64,000 bases of DNA from Cymodocea nodosa (Eukaryota > Streptophyta > Magnoliopsida > Alismatales > Cymodoceaceae): contig CM072337.1 of NCBI GenBank assembly GCA_036874045.1, forward strand, positions 6,200,001 through 6,264,000, given 5' to 3'. The notes below the pieces were generated by a model. The model had not been told where the DNA came from and made no database searches. It was given only the letters and a program-made list of their open reading frames with translations. The translations under genes and the position numbers were made by a program. Positions within the stretch are counted from its first letter, which is position 1. The number at the start of each line of letters is the position of its first letter. Positions 24,469 through 37,269 of the stretch are shown one piece after another.

Positions 24469-26265
24469 CAAGCTTAAAACTGGTTTAATTTCAACTCCTA
24501 TAATACAAGCACCTGATTGGAGCCATCTATTCGAATTAATGTGCGATACATCTGATTTTGCTGTAGGAGCAGTGTTAGGACAGAAGATAGAAAAATCTCC
24601 TAGAGTGATTCATTATGCAAGAAAAACTTTAAATGATGCTCAAGTTAATTATAAAACTACTGAAAAAGAGTTGTTAGCTATTGTGTTTGCCTTAGAAAAG
24701 TTTAGATCATATCTGATTGGAGCTAAAGTGATAGTATACACAGATCATTCAACTTTAAAACACCTAATAGTAAAGAAAGACACTAAACCTAGATTGATCT
24801 GATAGATATTATTATTACAAGAATTTGATCTAGAAATTAAAGATAAAAAAGGTTGTGAGAATGTAGTAGCAGATCATTTATCAATATTACAAATAGAAAA
24901 ATCAAATATTGAAATTAATGATAATTTTCTTGATGAACAATTAATGACCTCAACACAATGCCTTAGTATGTAGACATAGTTAATTACTTAGTTACTAGTT
25001 TAACACCTAAGGATTGGAATAGACAAGATAATAAATTATTTTTTTCAAGAGTACAATATTACTATTGGGAAGACCCATACTTATTTAAGAAATGTCCTAA
25101 TTTGGTTTTAAGGATGTGTGTTCCAGAAACTGAATATTAGAGCATATTGTCTTTCTACCATGACCAAGCATGTGGAGGGCATTTTGGTTCAGAGAAAACT
25201 ACTGCCAAAATTCTACAATGTGGTTTTTATTGGCCAACACTATTCAAAGATACTCATAAATATTGTTTAAGTTGTTTAAGATGTCAACAAATAGGAAGAA
25301 TATCAAAGAGGAATATGATGTCTCTTAATCCTATTGTTGAGGTTGAAATCTTTGATGTGTGGGGAATAGATTTTATGGGTCCATTTCCTATGTCTAATCA
25401 ATTTAATTATATATTGTTGAGGGTGGATTATGTATCTAAATTGATAGAAGCTATTCCTACAAAAACTAATGACAACGAAGTGGTAATAAATTTTATAAGA
25501 ACTAACATAATTGCTAGATTTGGAATACCTTAAGTTATTATCAATGATAGAGAAACTCATTTCTATAATAGAAGTTTTGAAGTCTTAATGGAGAAATATT
25601 GAGTAAATCACAAAATTACAACATCATATCATCCGCAAATAAGTGGACAAGTAGAAAGTGCAAACAAACAAATTAAGTTAATCTTAGAAAAAGTAGTAAA
25701 TCCTACTAGAACAGATTGGGCTAATAGATTAATAGATGCACTTTGGGCTTATAGAACTACTTATAAGACAAGCTTAGGTATGTCACATTTTTGGCTAGTA
25801 TATGGAAAAAGTTGTCATTTACCAGCTGAAATTGAACATAAAGCTTATTGGGCATTAAAAACTCTAAACGCTAATTTAAATCAAACTGCTGAAAACAGGA
25901 AAATGCAATTGATTGAACTGGAAGAATTTAGGAATGAAGCTTATTCGAAAACTATAAGAGAAAAAGAGAAAATGTAGTTCTGGCATGATAAGAAAATTAT
26001 TCTAAAAACCTTTGAAATAGGATAAGAAGTATATCTTTACATGACTAGACTCCATAACCATCTAGAAAAATTAAGATCTAGGTGGGTAGGACCTTACATA
26101 ATTTGAAATATTTATTCCTATATAGCTATTGAAATTGAAAATCCTAAAAATCAGAATATATTTAAAGTAAATGGACAAAGACTTAGACCTATTTTGAAAA
26201 TACCAAAAGGTTCTTTTGAAATTATAGAAGAAGTAAGAGTAGAGGACTACTCGAGCTTTACTTAG
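24469..26265 (+). pseudogene. pol: Gypsy pol 3' half: RNase H and integrase (copy D), broken
   Basis: It begins in RNase H ('[10 protein letters not shown]', '[16 protein letters not shown]', '[13 protein letters not shown]'), continues to 'VVADHLS' and then integrase from about 25,140. Visible integrase features are 'CLSCLRCQ' of the zinc finger, 'GIDFMGPF' with the first Asp, 'INDRETHF' with the second Asp (conserved Gly replaced by Glu), and 'GQVESANKQ' with the Glu. Pol ends with 'VRVEDYSSFT' at 26,265. Stops are scattered through it. RT, protease and gag are absent, because the copy starts at the LTR junction at 24,468. Confidence 0.85.
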
Positions 26266-26996
26266 TAAGAAATTTTCTAAGTATGTTTAAAAAAGAAAAA
26301 CCTTATTTAAACATAGTCACGGTTGAACCAGAAGGAATTATTGATTTTATCGAAATATATTAAAAGAAAAAAATCATTGTGGTTCAACTAATAGGATCCA
26401 TTGGTCTGACCTAAACATAAAAATAAAAAAACATCTATATATTATATTAAGTAAAAATGTCGATTTTACCAAAGCATAGTATCAGTTCAATTGATATGAG
26501 AAAAAAGAAAAGAAAAAAAGAGTATTTAATTTCGATTCAACCGACAAATATAACGGTTTGACTGAAAATTAAAATGTTGAAAAATTAAGAGTCAGTTAGA
26601 CCAGAAATTCTTCGGTCTTGATCGAAGTAAAAATTATTATTATAAGTATTTTTATTAGTTATAACTTTATGGAAAGTCTATTGAGTTACACTTAACTCAA
26701 CGAACTTACTCTATTAAGTCTAGGATAATTTAGCGAGCTTATGCCGTTGAGTTAACTGTAATTCAATAGAGTACTGTAGTTAAGTCCATAGACTTAGTCT
26801 GTGGAGTTAACCGTAACTCCATGGAGAGGTAAATGAGAGAGTGAGAGTTTTGCGCGAGAAATGACCCGATTACCTGCTAAAAACTTAGGGTTTATTTATA
26901 CTAAAACTTAGGATGTGGGGAGCATTATCCGTAGACTCATTTAGAACTTAGAATAGTAGAGATAAGAGCGATTCTATTTCATTCCGTTACTCCATA
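26266..26996 (+). promoter_or_regulatory. pol-ORF X spacer with palindromes (copy D)
   Basis: It has degenerate GGTTNAACC repeats (26,300-26,620), GTTGAGTTA inverted repeats (26,675-26,825) and a leader 'ttacctgctaaaaacttagg' then 'gtttattta' near 26,870. ORF X follows at 26,997. The layout matches copies B and C. No coding sequence is visible. Confidence 0.45.
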
Positions 26997-28080
26997 ATGA
27001 CACAGATGGTGCCAGAGTTTTTGGATGAAGTAGTTGACACGACAAGATTTCTTAAAGAATCTGAAGAATGACACACGAGGCAGAAAATTAGAAATACAAC
27101 ATGAGAAAAGAACTACAAAAGGTAGAATCTTACCTTTTCTATTGGAGGAAAGTTTTAGTGGATTTAGGCATAAGAATACCTTAGATTATGGAAACAAGAA
27201 TCAAGGTAGTTACAAAAGTTGCATTAAATAGAGAGAGAAAAATTAGACCAAATAATGAAGTTGCCCTAGAATTGATCCAACGTAAGTCCTGACTATGGTT
27301 CAAAAGACGTATAGGTGGACATGCTAGGTGGGCAATCTGGGAATAATAGAGGAAAGGAACTGAAGAACATGCAATTGAAGAACAAGAGCAACCGATTGCT
27401 GAAAGACTTGTCTCTAAGGAACAGCAGCCAGGACCTTCAGTTTAGCCAACAGAACCATTATCACGAATAGCATTTGTTTGGTCGAGAATTGAAGAAGAAG
27501 ATAAAGAGTTTGCTAGCTTGGTCAAAATAGCAAAAGACCAAGGAGATAATGAAGAAATGGCTATGGCCAAGGCACATATTCAGTATGATGCCATAAAGAG
27601 AAGGCAAGCAGAAGAAAAGTTGAAGGGCCAATACAAAATTAAAATAGAGCAACATTAGGAAGCTGCTAGATCAAGTGCTACAAAAGAAACTGAAGCTGGT
27701 CCTTTGAGACCAGTAATTATAGAAAAAATTAAACAGGAAGAGCTAGTACCTGTGGCTCGAGGGCCTGCAAAGCCCATTTTTGTAGATTTAATCTCAAAAG
27801 AAGAAGAGGAAGACCAGACATAGCTAATTAGAAAAAGGAAAGGAAAAGAGAGTGCCTAAACATCAAGAAGAGATTAAATCTGAGATGCAAATGTCAATAG
27901 GGCTTGTAAAGCCAATTTCTGTAAACCTACTATCCGATTCTAAGGATGAGCAGGAGCAGCAGCAGCAAGAGCAAAGAAAAGAAGAAAAACAGGCTGAAAC
28001 TAATCTGTAGCCTATACAAATAGAAGATACTAAAATTAGGGTAGAAGCTGATTTGCTCGTAACTCCATCCCAATCTACCA
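26997..28080 (+). pseudogene. Gypsy 3' ORF X (copy D), truncated and broken
   Basis: It starts 'MTQMVPEFLDEVVDT', homologous to ORF X of copy C. The same charged and helical N-terminus and E/Q-rich middle can be followed across several stops and frame changes to 'VTPSQS' near 28,070. There it breaks off and joins another segment. The first stop (near 27,069) is TGA where copy C has TGG. The C-terminal domain seen in copy B is absent. Confidence 0.7.
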
Positions 28081-28106
28081 CATAATAAACTTTTTAGGGA
28101 AACTAA

Positions 28107-28553
28107 ACACTTTTTCATTCTAAACACTTCCCCTATACTTAAATTTTGCTAGTCCCTTAGCAAACTAAGATCTAACTAGTTGGTCTTTCTAAAGTGCTAG
28201 AATTAATTCTTCTTTTTGTTCTTCTTTAGAATAATAAATTAGATTACTATATAGATATTCTGTATTTTTCAATAATCTATTTTAAATTGTTTTCTCTTCT
28301 TCAACCTACAAATATATTTAAAACATATGTAAATTACATACAAAATATATTAGCATCATATAGGTGGTAATTATAATATCATTTTTTCTTCTTTTAAAAC
28401 ATCTGTTATCTTGAATTTTCTAATATGATTTTCAGAATAAATTTCAACTACATACGAATCAAAACATAATCCAATTCAATATAATTAAAACAAGTAGAAT
28501 AATGAATTGTATCTCAAATAAACAACTTCAAAAGTCTATTCTAGATTCATACT
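28107..28553 (-). repeat. End of a gypsy LTR, polypurine tract and spacer fragment
   Basis: The plus strand reads 'tttttcattctaaaca', the last 16-17 bp of the gypsy LTR. Then come 'cttcccctatac' (minus-strand polypurine tract) and a spacer that aligns with 5,053-5,450. Copia copy 2 was inserted into it at 28,554. The rest of the LTR is gone. Confidence 0.7.
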
Positions 28554-28865
28554 TGTTGAGTATTTTTGTTCTGATGATGTGTGCTGAATGAAAATAATCA
28601 TATTTACTCAATTACTATTGCTTGTGAAAAGAAATTAAAATCATCAATTAATACAGAAAAAGCTTACTGATATAAATATTTGTTTGTATTGGATCTGAAG
28701 TTAATAACTAGTCGTTTCGTTGTATTAATTTCTCATTTAGCTAAACGTTAAGTTAACGTGTGTTTTTATTGAAAAGCATGATATGTTTTAATGTTATATC
28801 TTCTGTATCATAAACGGTGCACGTTTAGACAACTCGTTAAGTTAGAGTTTTGTTTGTATAGAGGT

Positions 28866-29302
28866 CACGTGAGAACTCGTTAAGTTAGAGGCTTAAAGGT
28901 TAAAATAGGTCACGTGATAACTTGTTAAGTTAGTGAGTAAAAGAAGAGACGAACTCGTTAAGTTAGTGTTATACACGTGGTGAAATTATAAGTTACGAAT
29001 GTTGTATTGTATCACGTGAGGTGCACATGTTTAACTCGTTAAGTTAACATAACTAAACGCGTTGAGTTGCTATATTGAACACTAAGGCAATGCGTTAGGT
29101 TAGCGTTATAAACTTAAGTTGTTATTTTTGCACGTGGTAAAATTCTTATTATAAAAACATTTGTGTATTACTGGTTCGTTGAGATATCATAACACAACGG
29201 AAATGGTTCGTTGAGTTATCATAACACAACAGAGATGGTTTATTGAGATAGCATAACACCACAGACTTAGTTCATTGAGTTAGCTACAATACTTGTCACG
29301 TG
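28866..29302 (+). promoter_or_regulatory. G-box array in the Copia LTR
   Basis: CACGTG occurs at 28,866, 28,911, 28,974, 29,013, 29,131 and 29,297, interleaved with AACTCGTTAAGTTA-type repeats. G-boxes are bound by plant bZIP and bHLH factors in light, ABA and stress responses. The array lies upstream of the TATA box, as an enhancer in U3 would. Confidence 0.65.
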
Positions 29303-29343
29303 AAATGGCACATGAGGAACTCGTTAAGTTAGAAACGTTAAGT

Positions 29344-29352
29344 TATATATAT
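29344..29352 (+). promoter_or_regulatory. Copia LTR TATA box
   Basis: 'ttatatatata' lies about 790 bp into the LTR, directly after the G-box array. The same box is at about 20,038 in copy 1 and near 55,000 (-) in copy 3. Its role as the element promoter is inferred from position. Confidence 0.5.
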
Positions 29353-30168
29353 ACTTGTGTTACTCGTTTAGTTAACATTAAAGTAACGACTTCTTATTAC
29401 ACTGATGAAAAACTTTTGGACGAGAAAGTTTATTTTGCAGGAAATTTTTCAAAGATCCAGGACTGATGATTAAAGAAAATTCGAAATATAAATGTGGGTT
29501 AGAACGTGTGTGTTTCGATGAAGGAAAAAGAAAAGACATGGAGAAGTAGAAAACTGGTGGTGGTTAAACATGAAGGATATGCATGAAATGAAGATACAGT
29601 ATAAAAGGCATAGAATTCTCGTTGATCAATTTATCCTTGCACACAAAACGAAAAATCTTTTCAAGGATCAAACCATCCCTACACACCAAAAGAAAAATCT
29701 TTTTCAGGGATCAAAAACACCTTCTCGGGGAAAATCTCTCAAGTGGAAGAAAGTTCAATGAAGCATAAAAAGGTAAGATTTTCGTCACTGAAGATTTGAA
29801 GTATCAGAAGAAATCAAATTCGGTGAAGCATGAAAAGACAAGATATTCGTCTCTGAAGAATTGCTAAAGAAGAAAAAGAAGAAGAAGAAAGATCTCAAAC
29901 AGGGAGAAAAGTTTTAAATTCCGCAAATTAGTTTTCTTTGTTTGTAGTTATGAAATTGTTTAGATGATACATGGTATCGAAATATAATTGCATCTACAAT
30001 TTCTAAAGAGAATTGAATTGTATATTGTAATTGAAACCTTGAATAAAAATGATTTTATGAAAACAATGTCTCGACTTGTTTTTGAGTTTTAAAGTTTCAA
30101 TTATATTTCAGAAAATATTAAAAATACACAATTCACCCCCCTCTTGTGTAGCCATACGATCCTACAAG

Positions 30169-30180
30169 TGGTATCAAAGC
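30169..30180 (+). other. Copia primer binding site (tRNA-Met)
   Basis: TGGTATCAAAGC begins two bases after the LTR. It matches the plant initiator tRNA-Met complement TGGTATCAGAGC except for one base. Copy 3 keeps the exact form at 63,694-63,705 (-). It would prime minus-strand DNA synthesis. Confidence 0.88.
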
Positions 30181-30362
30181 TTTGTGAATAATCTTTGATA
30201 TAAAATCGATACCAACTTATTTAATATCATTGCTTATTCTACCTTGTTTTTAAATAGAAATTAATATTTAAGCATACGTTTAACTTTCTTGATTTAAGGC
30301 TCAAATTGTTTTAAAGTTTTTAGACTATTTAAAATCAAATAGGTTGAAAAATCTAAGGTAAA

Positions 30363-32608
30363 ATGGCTACTGGAAATGGTAATTTTTCTTTATATGAAGG
30401 TCAAAATCTTAATCGTCCTCCTTTATTTGATGGAATACATTTTGAATATTGGAAATATAGGATGACTATTTTTCTTCAAAGTATAGATCATAAGTTGTGG
30501 TTCATGATTTCTAAACGATATTCTCTGTTAACTACTCCTTATAATACTTGGACAATTACTGAAAAAGAAAATGAAACTCTAAATGCTAAGGGCTTAAATA
30601 TTTTATTTTGTGCATTGAGTTATGAACAGTTCATTAAAGTGTCGGCATATAAATCTGCTTATGAGGTGTGGCATGCATTAGAAGTTTCACATGAAGGTAC
30701 TTCTCAAGTTAAAAAGACAAATAAACATGTTGATTCATAAGTATGAACTCTTTAAGATGCATGAAAACAAAAATATTTCTGAGATGTTTTTCAGATTTCT
30801 TGATATCATAAACTCTTTAAAATGTTTAGGAAAGAATTTTGAACAGAAGGATTTAGTGAGGAAAATTCTCAGATCCCTAAGTTCTAAATGGTCTCAGAAA
30901 GTAACATCAATTGGGGAATCACGAGATTTAAATGTTTATTCTATGAATGAACTTGTAGGAAATTTAACAGCTTATGAAGTTCAATTAAATGAATCACTAA
31001 GTCACAACAAACTAAAAATGAAGAAAGAAATAGCCTTCGAAATTAATTCAGATTCTGATATATCTACTGATTCTGACGAGGATTTGATTTTGCTAACTTC
31101 AAGAAAGCATGGAAAGCTAGGAAACAACAAATGAACAAAAATGATAAACCCTCAACGTCAAAATCATTGAATGACAAGAATTCGTCATCTAGAAAGTATG
31201 TATGTTACAACTGTAAGAAACCTGGACATCTTTCTCTAGATTGTCCTATGAGGAAAAATGAAAAGTAAAGTAGGACAAATCAGAAGAAGACGGCTCAGAA
31301 AACTCAGAAAAAGTTTTACAAGAAAAATGTTTTGAATGTCACTTGGGATGACACATCTGAAGAGTTTGAATTTGAGGAATCAACATCAAAATCTTCACAT
31401 TCAGAAGAGAACAAGAGTTAGAAGACGTTGCTCATGTGTACTTCATGGCAGATGAGTCTGAGGTAATATCTGATCCTAAAAGTCATTCAGATTTCAACTT
31501 TGATGAATTATTATGTGCTTATCATGCATTATTACAAAAACTTAAAGTATGTAAACTAGAAAATAAGACTATTAGAAAATCTTCATCCATTATGGAAGAA
31601 GAAAATTGTTTCCTGTCTACTACTTTAGAAAAGTTTAAATGTGATAATGAAAATCATGCTAGAGATTTGCAAAAATTTAGATTTAATGAATGTATCTTGC
31701 ATGAACAAATACAGAATATAAATGCTGAAAAATTAAAAATAGAATCTGAAAATGAAATGTTGAGAAACAATATAAATGAACTTGAATTAGAGATAGATAA
31801 ATTAAAACTGAGAGAGCAAGATTTAAATTCTACCTTTGAGAAATGGAATTTAAGTCAAACTAAGTTAGACAAACTAACTAGTACCCCTGCGGTGTCTTAT
31901 AAATTTGGCTTAGGATTTGATTATCCTGAATATCTTGAATCTCAAGCCAATAAAGGATTTATTAGTTGCAGTTCAAGTAAATCTAAGACTAAAATTCCTT
32001 TTATTATGAAACAAGGTAATAAATATGTAGAAGTAGATACTTCAAGAGATGAATCATGCAGTAATAATATAAATCAATGTGATTTGTCAAATTGTACTTC
32101 TAACATGACTATAAATGTTTCTAAAAATCTTGTTTCTTGTTCTGGAAATTCAGTTTCTAATGTTTCTAAAATTTCAGATAATTGTAGTAAACTGAAAATT
32201 CAGAAACCTGAGCATGTAATTCAATACATTGGTATTAGACCAATTACTCATTCTGCATGTGATAAAACAAAAAATTCTTGTGCATAAAAAGATTTTGTAT
32301 GTACGGAAAGTATTAATACAAGTACAAAATCTTGGTATGAACTTATAGAAATGTATAAGCATGACGAAAATAAATTTGCATTTGATAAAAATATGTTTGG
32401 TCTTGATTATACTACATCTGAAAACAAAAAGAATGATTGCAAAAGCAATAATGCTCTATGTGAGTATGAAGCTAATGATAAATCAATAGTACTTACAACT
32501 AATAAGAATATAAATGATAATGTTAAACTATTTTTAAACAAAAAGAAGAAATATGCGTTTAATGAACTTGGTCCTCAACAGCATTGGGTACCAAGAAAAA
32601 GTTCTTAA
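30363..32608 (+). pseudogene. gag: Copia gag (copy 2), frameshifted
   Basis: The protein starts 'MATGNGNFSLYEGQNLNRPP' and has the Copia-type gag fold (UBN2-like) over the first 250 residues ('HFEYWKYRM', 'YEVWHALEVSHEGTSQV'). A CCHC zinc knuckle, C-Y-N-C-K-K-P-G-H-L-S-L-D-C, lies at about 31,203-31,244. A long coiled coil (31,560-31,830) follows, then a tail that ends near 'HWVPR' at 32,590. Frameshifts lie near 30,715 and 31,100, and stops near 31,266 (TAA for CAA) and 31,419 (TAG for CAG). The long coiled coil between the knuckle and protease is typical of Sirevirus gag. Confidence 0.85.
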
Positions 32609-35600
32609 TTTGTGTTGTAGGAGGAAACAACATCAAAATGGATCTTGGACAGTGGAGCGTCAAGTCACATGACCGAACAAAAAAGTCTATTACAAAATTT
32701 TACAAATACCATGAAAGGAAGTGTAACATTTGGAAACAAAAGCAAAGATAAAATTATAGGTATGAGCAATGTTCAAATAACTCCTACTTGTGTTATTTCG
32801 AATGTACTATATGTAGAAAACTTAGGATTTAATTTGCTGAGTGTCATAAAACTAACTGAAAATAGATATTATGTAGTGTTTGAAGATAATGTATGCAAAA
32901 TAATTGATAAAAATACAAATGAAATTAAGTTTATTGCTAAAAGAAAAGGTTTTGTATGTATTTTATCTTTACCTTCTGGTGTAGTTGATTTAAATTCATG
33001 TTTGCTAGCTGAAACTAGTGATGCATATCTATGGCATAGAAGGATTGGACATATAAATATGAGACTGTTACATAAACTATCTAGAAAACATTTAGTGAGA
33101 GGTTTACCAAAGATTAAATACTCAAAGAACTTTATGTGTGATGCATGTGAGTTAGGTAAACTTCACAAAAACTCTTTTAAATCCAAAACTGATATTTCAA
33201 GCAAAAGAGTCTTAGAACTTATACATATGGATCTATTTGGACCAACAAGAATCATGAGTCTTGGTGGTAAACGGTATGTATTTGTTTTAGTAGATGACTT
33301 CTCTAGATACACTTGGGTATATTTTCTAGCATCTAAGACAGAAGTTTTTGAAAAATTTAAAATGTTTTGCAATTTTGTTCAAAATGAGCAAAGTGTCTCT
33401 ATTCAAAAACTTAGGAGTGATCATGGAACTAAATTTGATAATGATCAAATGGATAACTATTGTAATGAGTATGCCATTGATCACAGATTTTCTTTTCCAA
33501 AAGCACCGTGTCAAAATGGTGTTGTTGAGAGAAAGAATAGATCACTTCAAGAAATGACCAGAACTATGTTGAATGAACATAAGTTACCTCAAAATCTTTG
33601 GGCTGAAGTAGTAAATAAAGCCTGTTATGTTATTAACAGAAGTCATTTAAGACCTCATGTTAATAAAACTCCTTTTGAAATTATGTTTAATAGGGTTCCA
33701 AAAATTTCCTATATGAAACTCTTTTTTAATACTAAGGATAAAAGGGATAAATTTCAAGCCAAATCGGATGAAGGAATTTTTGTAGGTTACTCTACTAGAA
33801 GTAAAGCCTATAAAGTATATAACAAGACTTCTAGGACTATTGAAGAAACCCTCCATGTAAGCTTCAATGAAAATTCTCTTAGAGAATCTCAATCTAAAGA
33901 TGATAATGATGATATGATCAATTTTCCAAATGAGTTAGAGATCAATAGAGAGATTGATGATTTATCTAAGAAAATCAAAAATATGAACTTAAATGATCAA
34001 ACTAATGATGAAAGTGATGGACTTTCAGATGTTGATGAGAATATTGAGGAAAATCAGAGAAATTGGCGTTATTCTTCATTACATCCCATCACTCAAGTCA
34101 TTGGTAATATTAATGAGAGAGTTAAAACTAGAGCTTCAGTAAATTTTAATAGTATGTGTATGTTTATTTCTATGGTGGAACCATGGAATATACAAGAAGC
34201 ATTATCTAATGAAAATTAGATAGTGGCAATGCAAGAAGAACTAAATCAATTCATCAGAAATGATGTATGGGAATTAGTCTCTCCACCAGAAAATCAGTCC
34301 ATAATAGACAAAACTAACGAAACTGGTCAAATTATAAGGAATAAAGCTAGATTAGTTGCACAAGGGTATACACAGGAAGAAGGATTAGATTATGATGAAA
34401 CATTTGCTCCTGTGGCTAGGTTAGAAAGTATTAGAATATTATTGGCCTATGCTTGTTATATGGATTTTAAATTATATCAAATGGATGTAAAGAGTGCATT
34501 TCTAAATGGTTTAATTAATGAAGAAGTCTATGTAAAACAACCACCTGGATTTGAAGATATTAAAAATCCTGACTTTGTGTATAAATTGAAGAAAGCCTTA
34601 TATGGTTTGAAGCAAGGGATCATGGTATGAAAGATTGTCTACTTTTTTAATAGAAAAAGGCTATATCATGGGAAAAGTGGATCATACTCTATTTATTAAG
34701 AGAGATGGTAAAGATCAGATTGTTGTTCAAATATACGTGGATGATATATAATCTTTGGAGCAACCTCTGATAAGTTGATAGAAATATTCTCTGAAGAGAT
34801 GACTAATTAGTTTGAAATGAGTATGATAAGAGAACTTTCATATTTTCTAGGACTTCAAATTAAGCAAATGGATAAAGGTATATTTTTAAATCAAGAAAAA
34901 TATGCAGATGAAATGCTTAAGAAATTTAATTTTAATGATACAAGGATTCGAGGAACTCCTATGAGTACTACTTTAAAGTTAGATATTGATGACATAGGAA
35001 AATCTATAGATCAAAGAAAATACAGAAGTATGATTGGTTCTTTACTTTATTTGACTGCTAGTAGACCTGATATTATGTTTGGTGTGTGTGTTTGTGCTAG
35101 ATTTCAATCTAATCCTAAAGAATCACACTTAATTGCAGTTAAAAGAATATTTAGATATATACAAGGAACTAAAAATTTTGGACTGTATTATTCTAAGGAT
35201 AGTTCAATAGATCTTATAGGATATATTGATGCCGATTATGCAGGATCTAAATCTAATAGAAAGAGTACTAGTGGCACATGTCAATTATTAGGAAATAATT
35301 TGGTGTCATGGTTTAGTAAAAAGCAAAACTGTGTAGCACTTTCTACTACTGAAGCTCAATATGTTGCTGCTGCACTGTGTTGCACTCAGATTCTGTGGAT
35401 AAGGCAAACTTTAGAAGATTTTGGATTATCTTATGATACAACTGAGATTTATTGTGACAGTAGTTCTGCAATAAATCTTTCCAAAAATCCTGTATTACAT
35501 TCAAGAGCAAAGCATATAGAGGTTAGACATCATTTTCTAAGAGATAACGTAATTAAAGGAAAAATTAAATTAGAATTTGTGTCTAGTAAAAATCAATTAG

Positions 35601-35686
35601 CTGATATATTTACAAAACCTCTAGACGAAAATACATTCTACAACATTAGACTAAATTTAGGTATTTGTAGGCTATGTGATGTGTAA
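32609..35686 (+). pseudogene. pol: Copia pol: protease, integrase, RT, RNase H (copy 2)
   Basis: One frame covers almost all of it. Protease has D-S-G-A-S-S-H-M (32,650). Integrase has the zinc finger 'LWHRRIGH...CDACELGK', Asp in 'HMDLFGP' (33,225), Asp in 'RSDHGTKF' (33,413) and Glu in 'VVERKNRS' (33,523). RT has 'ARLVAQGYTQEEGLDYDETF' and Y-V-D-D at about 34,735. RNase H has 'DADYAGSKSNRKSTSG', 'TTEAQY', 'CDSSSAI' and ends after 'ADIFTKPL' at 35,686. All catalytic residues seen are intact. Lesions are a TAG replacing CAG just before protease, a TAG at 34,217 and a pair of compensating frame changes in RT (34,610-34,755). This order (PR-IN-RT-RH) defines Ty1/copia. Confidence 0.93.
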
Positions 35687-37269
35687 AATGCTTAAACTCC
35701 ACATAAAAAGATAAATATTATTGATGATGTTGTTCACCTCATAGATATTATATACTTATTATAAATAACTAAAGTAATATCTAAACTGCTGCTTAAGATA
35801 CTATGTATTTATTGTAAAATCATAGTAGTATCTTATTGATTTTAAGTAGTTTATCAATTTTAATGGTTTTTGTGATTTTAAGTGGAAGTGTAAATGAAAA
35901 ACATTAAATACTTCTGACATTCTGAAATTTTGATTAAATGTTTTCTTTGAATCAAGGAAAATGCATATGATCATGCATAAATTTGACTTAATTGATTAAA
36001 CTTGTAGAATAAGTTATATGTAACTCATCTTAAACTGTTAATCAAAAGTATAAGCTTATTGAAACTGATTCATATTCTCAGTACAATCATAGAAGTAAAA
36101 ATTGTATGAGATTTGTGTTTTATTGCATCTGTATTAATGGAATACATATATACTGTGCTTAAAATGAAAAGTGATTACAAAGTGAAAATCTTTGAGAGTT
36201 TATTGATCAGTTTGATCATGAGCCTTTTGTACTTGAGCAGATAGGTATGTAAGGATTGTTGTTCTAAAAAAGGATTCTTTAAATCTAGCAACCTAAGGTC
36301 CTGATCAAATCTAGGATTGTTGACTGAAAGCTCATTACACGGGTACATTAGAAAGCTCTTATATGTTTCAAGATTTTCAAACTAACTTTTAAAGAAAATT
36401 ATCAATATTTACTTTTTTGAAAAGAAAAAGTTGTTTCATTAATTACAAATATCTTTGAATCGCATATAGTTTATACCAATATGACTACTGATTTATTGAA
36501 TCAACATTAGTACTTTTAAAAACGTTTATTTGAGATACATTCTTTTATTCTCCTTGAATTAATTGAATTGAGTTCAAAGTTGTGTTTTGATTCATATACA
36601 GTAGGAATTGATTCTGGAAATCATTTTTGATGATGTCAAGATAACAGAAGTCTCTGAAAATAAAATGTAAAAGTATATTTATACTTAACATCTATTGTCA
36701 CTACATGTATATTTTGTATTTTGATTGAATATATTTGAAGTATATTTGTAGGGAGAGATTAACAATGTCAAAAACAGATTAATATAATTTAAGATACAAA
36801 TCTTAGTTAATCTCAATTAATGTCCTCTTAAAATCTTGATGAAATAATTTAAAAAGACAAATAAACTATTCCAGATTCAAAAGACAAAATGTTCAAATAG
36901 TTTACAATGTTCTCAAGATAATGTTAAGTTTAGCATGTGTGTTGTTTTCGGAAGGTTTTAGTTGGAAGCATCCAAAACTTGTTTAAGTGTACTTACTAGA
37001 CGTTATATTAGATAAGGTAACGTGTAAAACTGCCTCTAGACAACATTTTACTCGTTAGGTTAGTTAACTCAACGAGTTATACTTGAATATTTCAGGTATC
37101 TTGATTGAATAAACTTTATTCAATATTTATTTAATTTCTAAACCCGACTTATCTTCACGTTGAGTTATACGCCTAAAAACCCTATTTAAACACTTATAAC
37201 ACGGGGACTTAGGTTATTTGTAAACTTTGTCAAGAAAATCTTTCCCGCTTGTTGCTGTTACAACCTACG
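35687..37269 (+). other. Copia pol-env spacer (copy 2)
   Basis: This 1.58 kb noncoding stretch lies between RNase H and the env-like ORF. A block at 36,225-36,385 is strongly conserved in copy 3 and in the gypsy spacer at 5,559-5,712; it includes 'gcagataggtatgtaagg', a good match to a plant 5' splice site (AG|GTATGT, cut after 36,244). A purine tract 'tttgtagggagag' lies near 36,743-36,756. The end has a palindrome ('gttaactcaacgagttat', 37,063-37,080) and a leader 'acgcctaaaaaccctattt' (37,168-37,186) with a TATTTAAA box about 80 bp before the ORF. No coding sequence is visible. Confidence 0.6.

Larger units (their letters stand above)
28554..30166 (+). repeat. Copia 5' LTR (copy 2)
   Basis: The 1,613-bp LTR runs from TGTTGAG to CCTACA. 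The U3 part contains six CACGTG boxes (28,866 to 29,302) and about eight copies of AACTCGTTAAGTTA-like repeats. A TATATATA box lies at 29,344-29,352. The last 40 bp include 'attcacccccctctt'. It inserted into the gypsy-derived spacer at 28,553. Its target duplication cannot be checked because the 3' end is lost. Confidence 0.92.
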
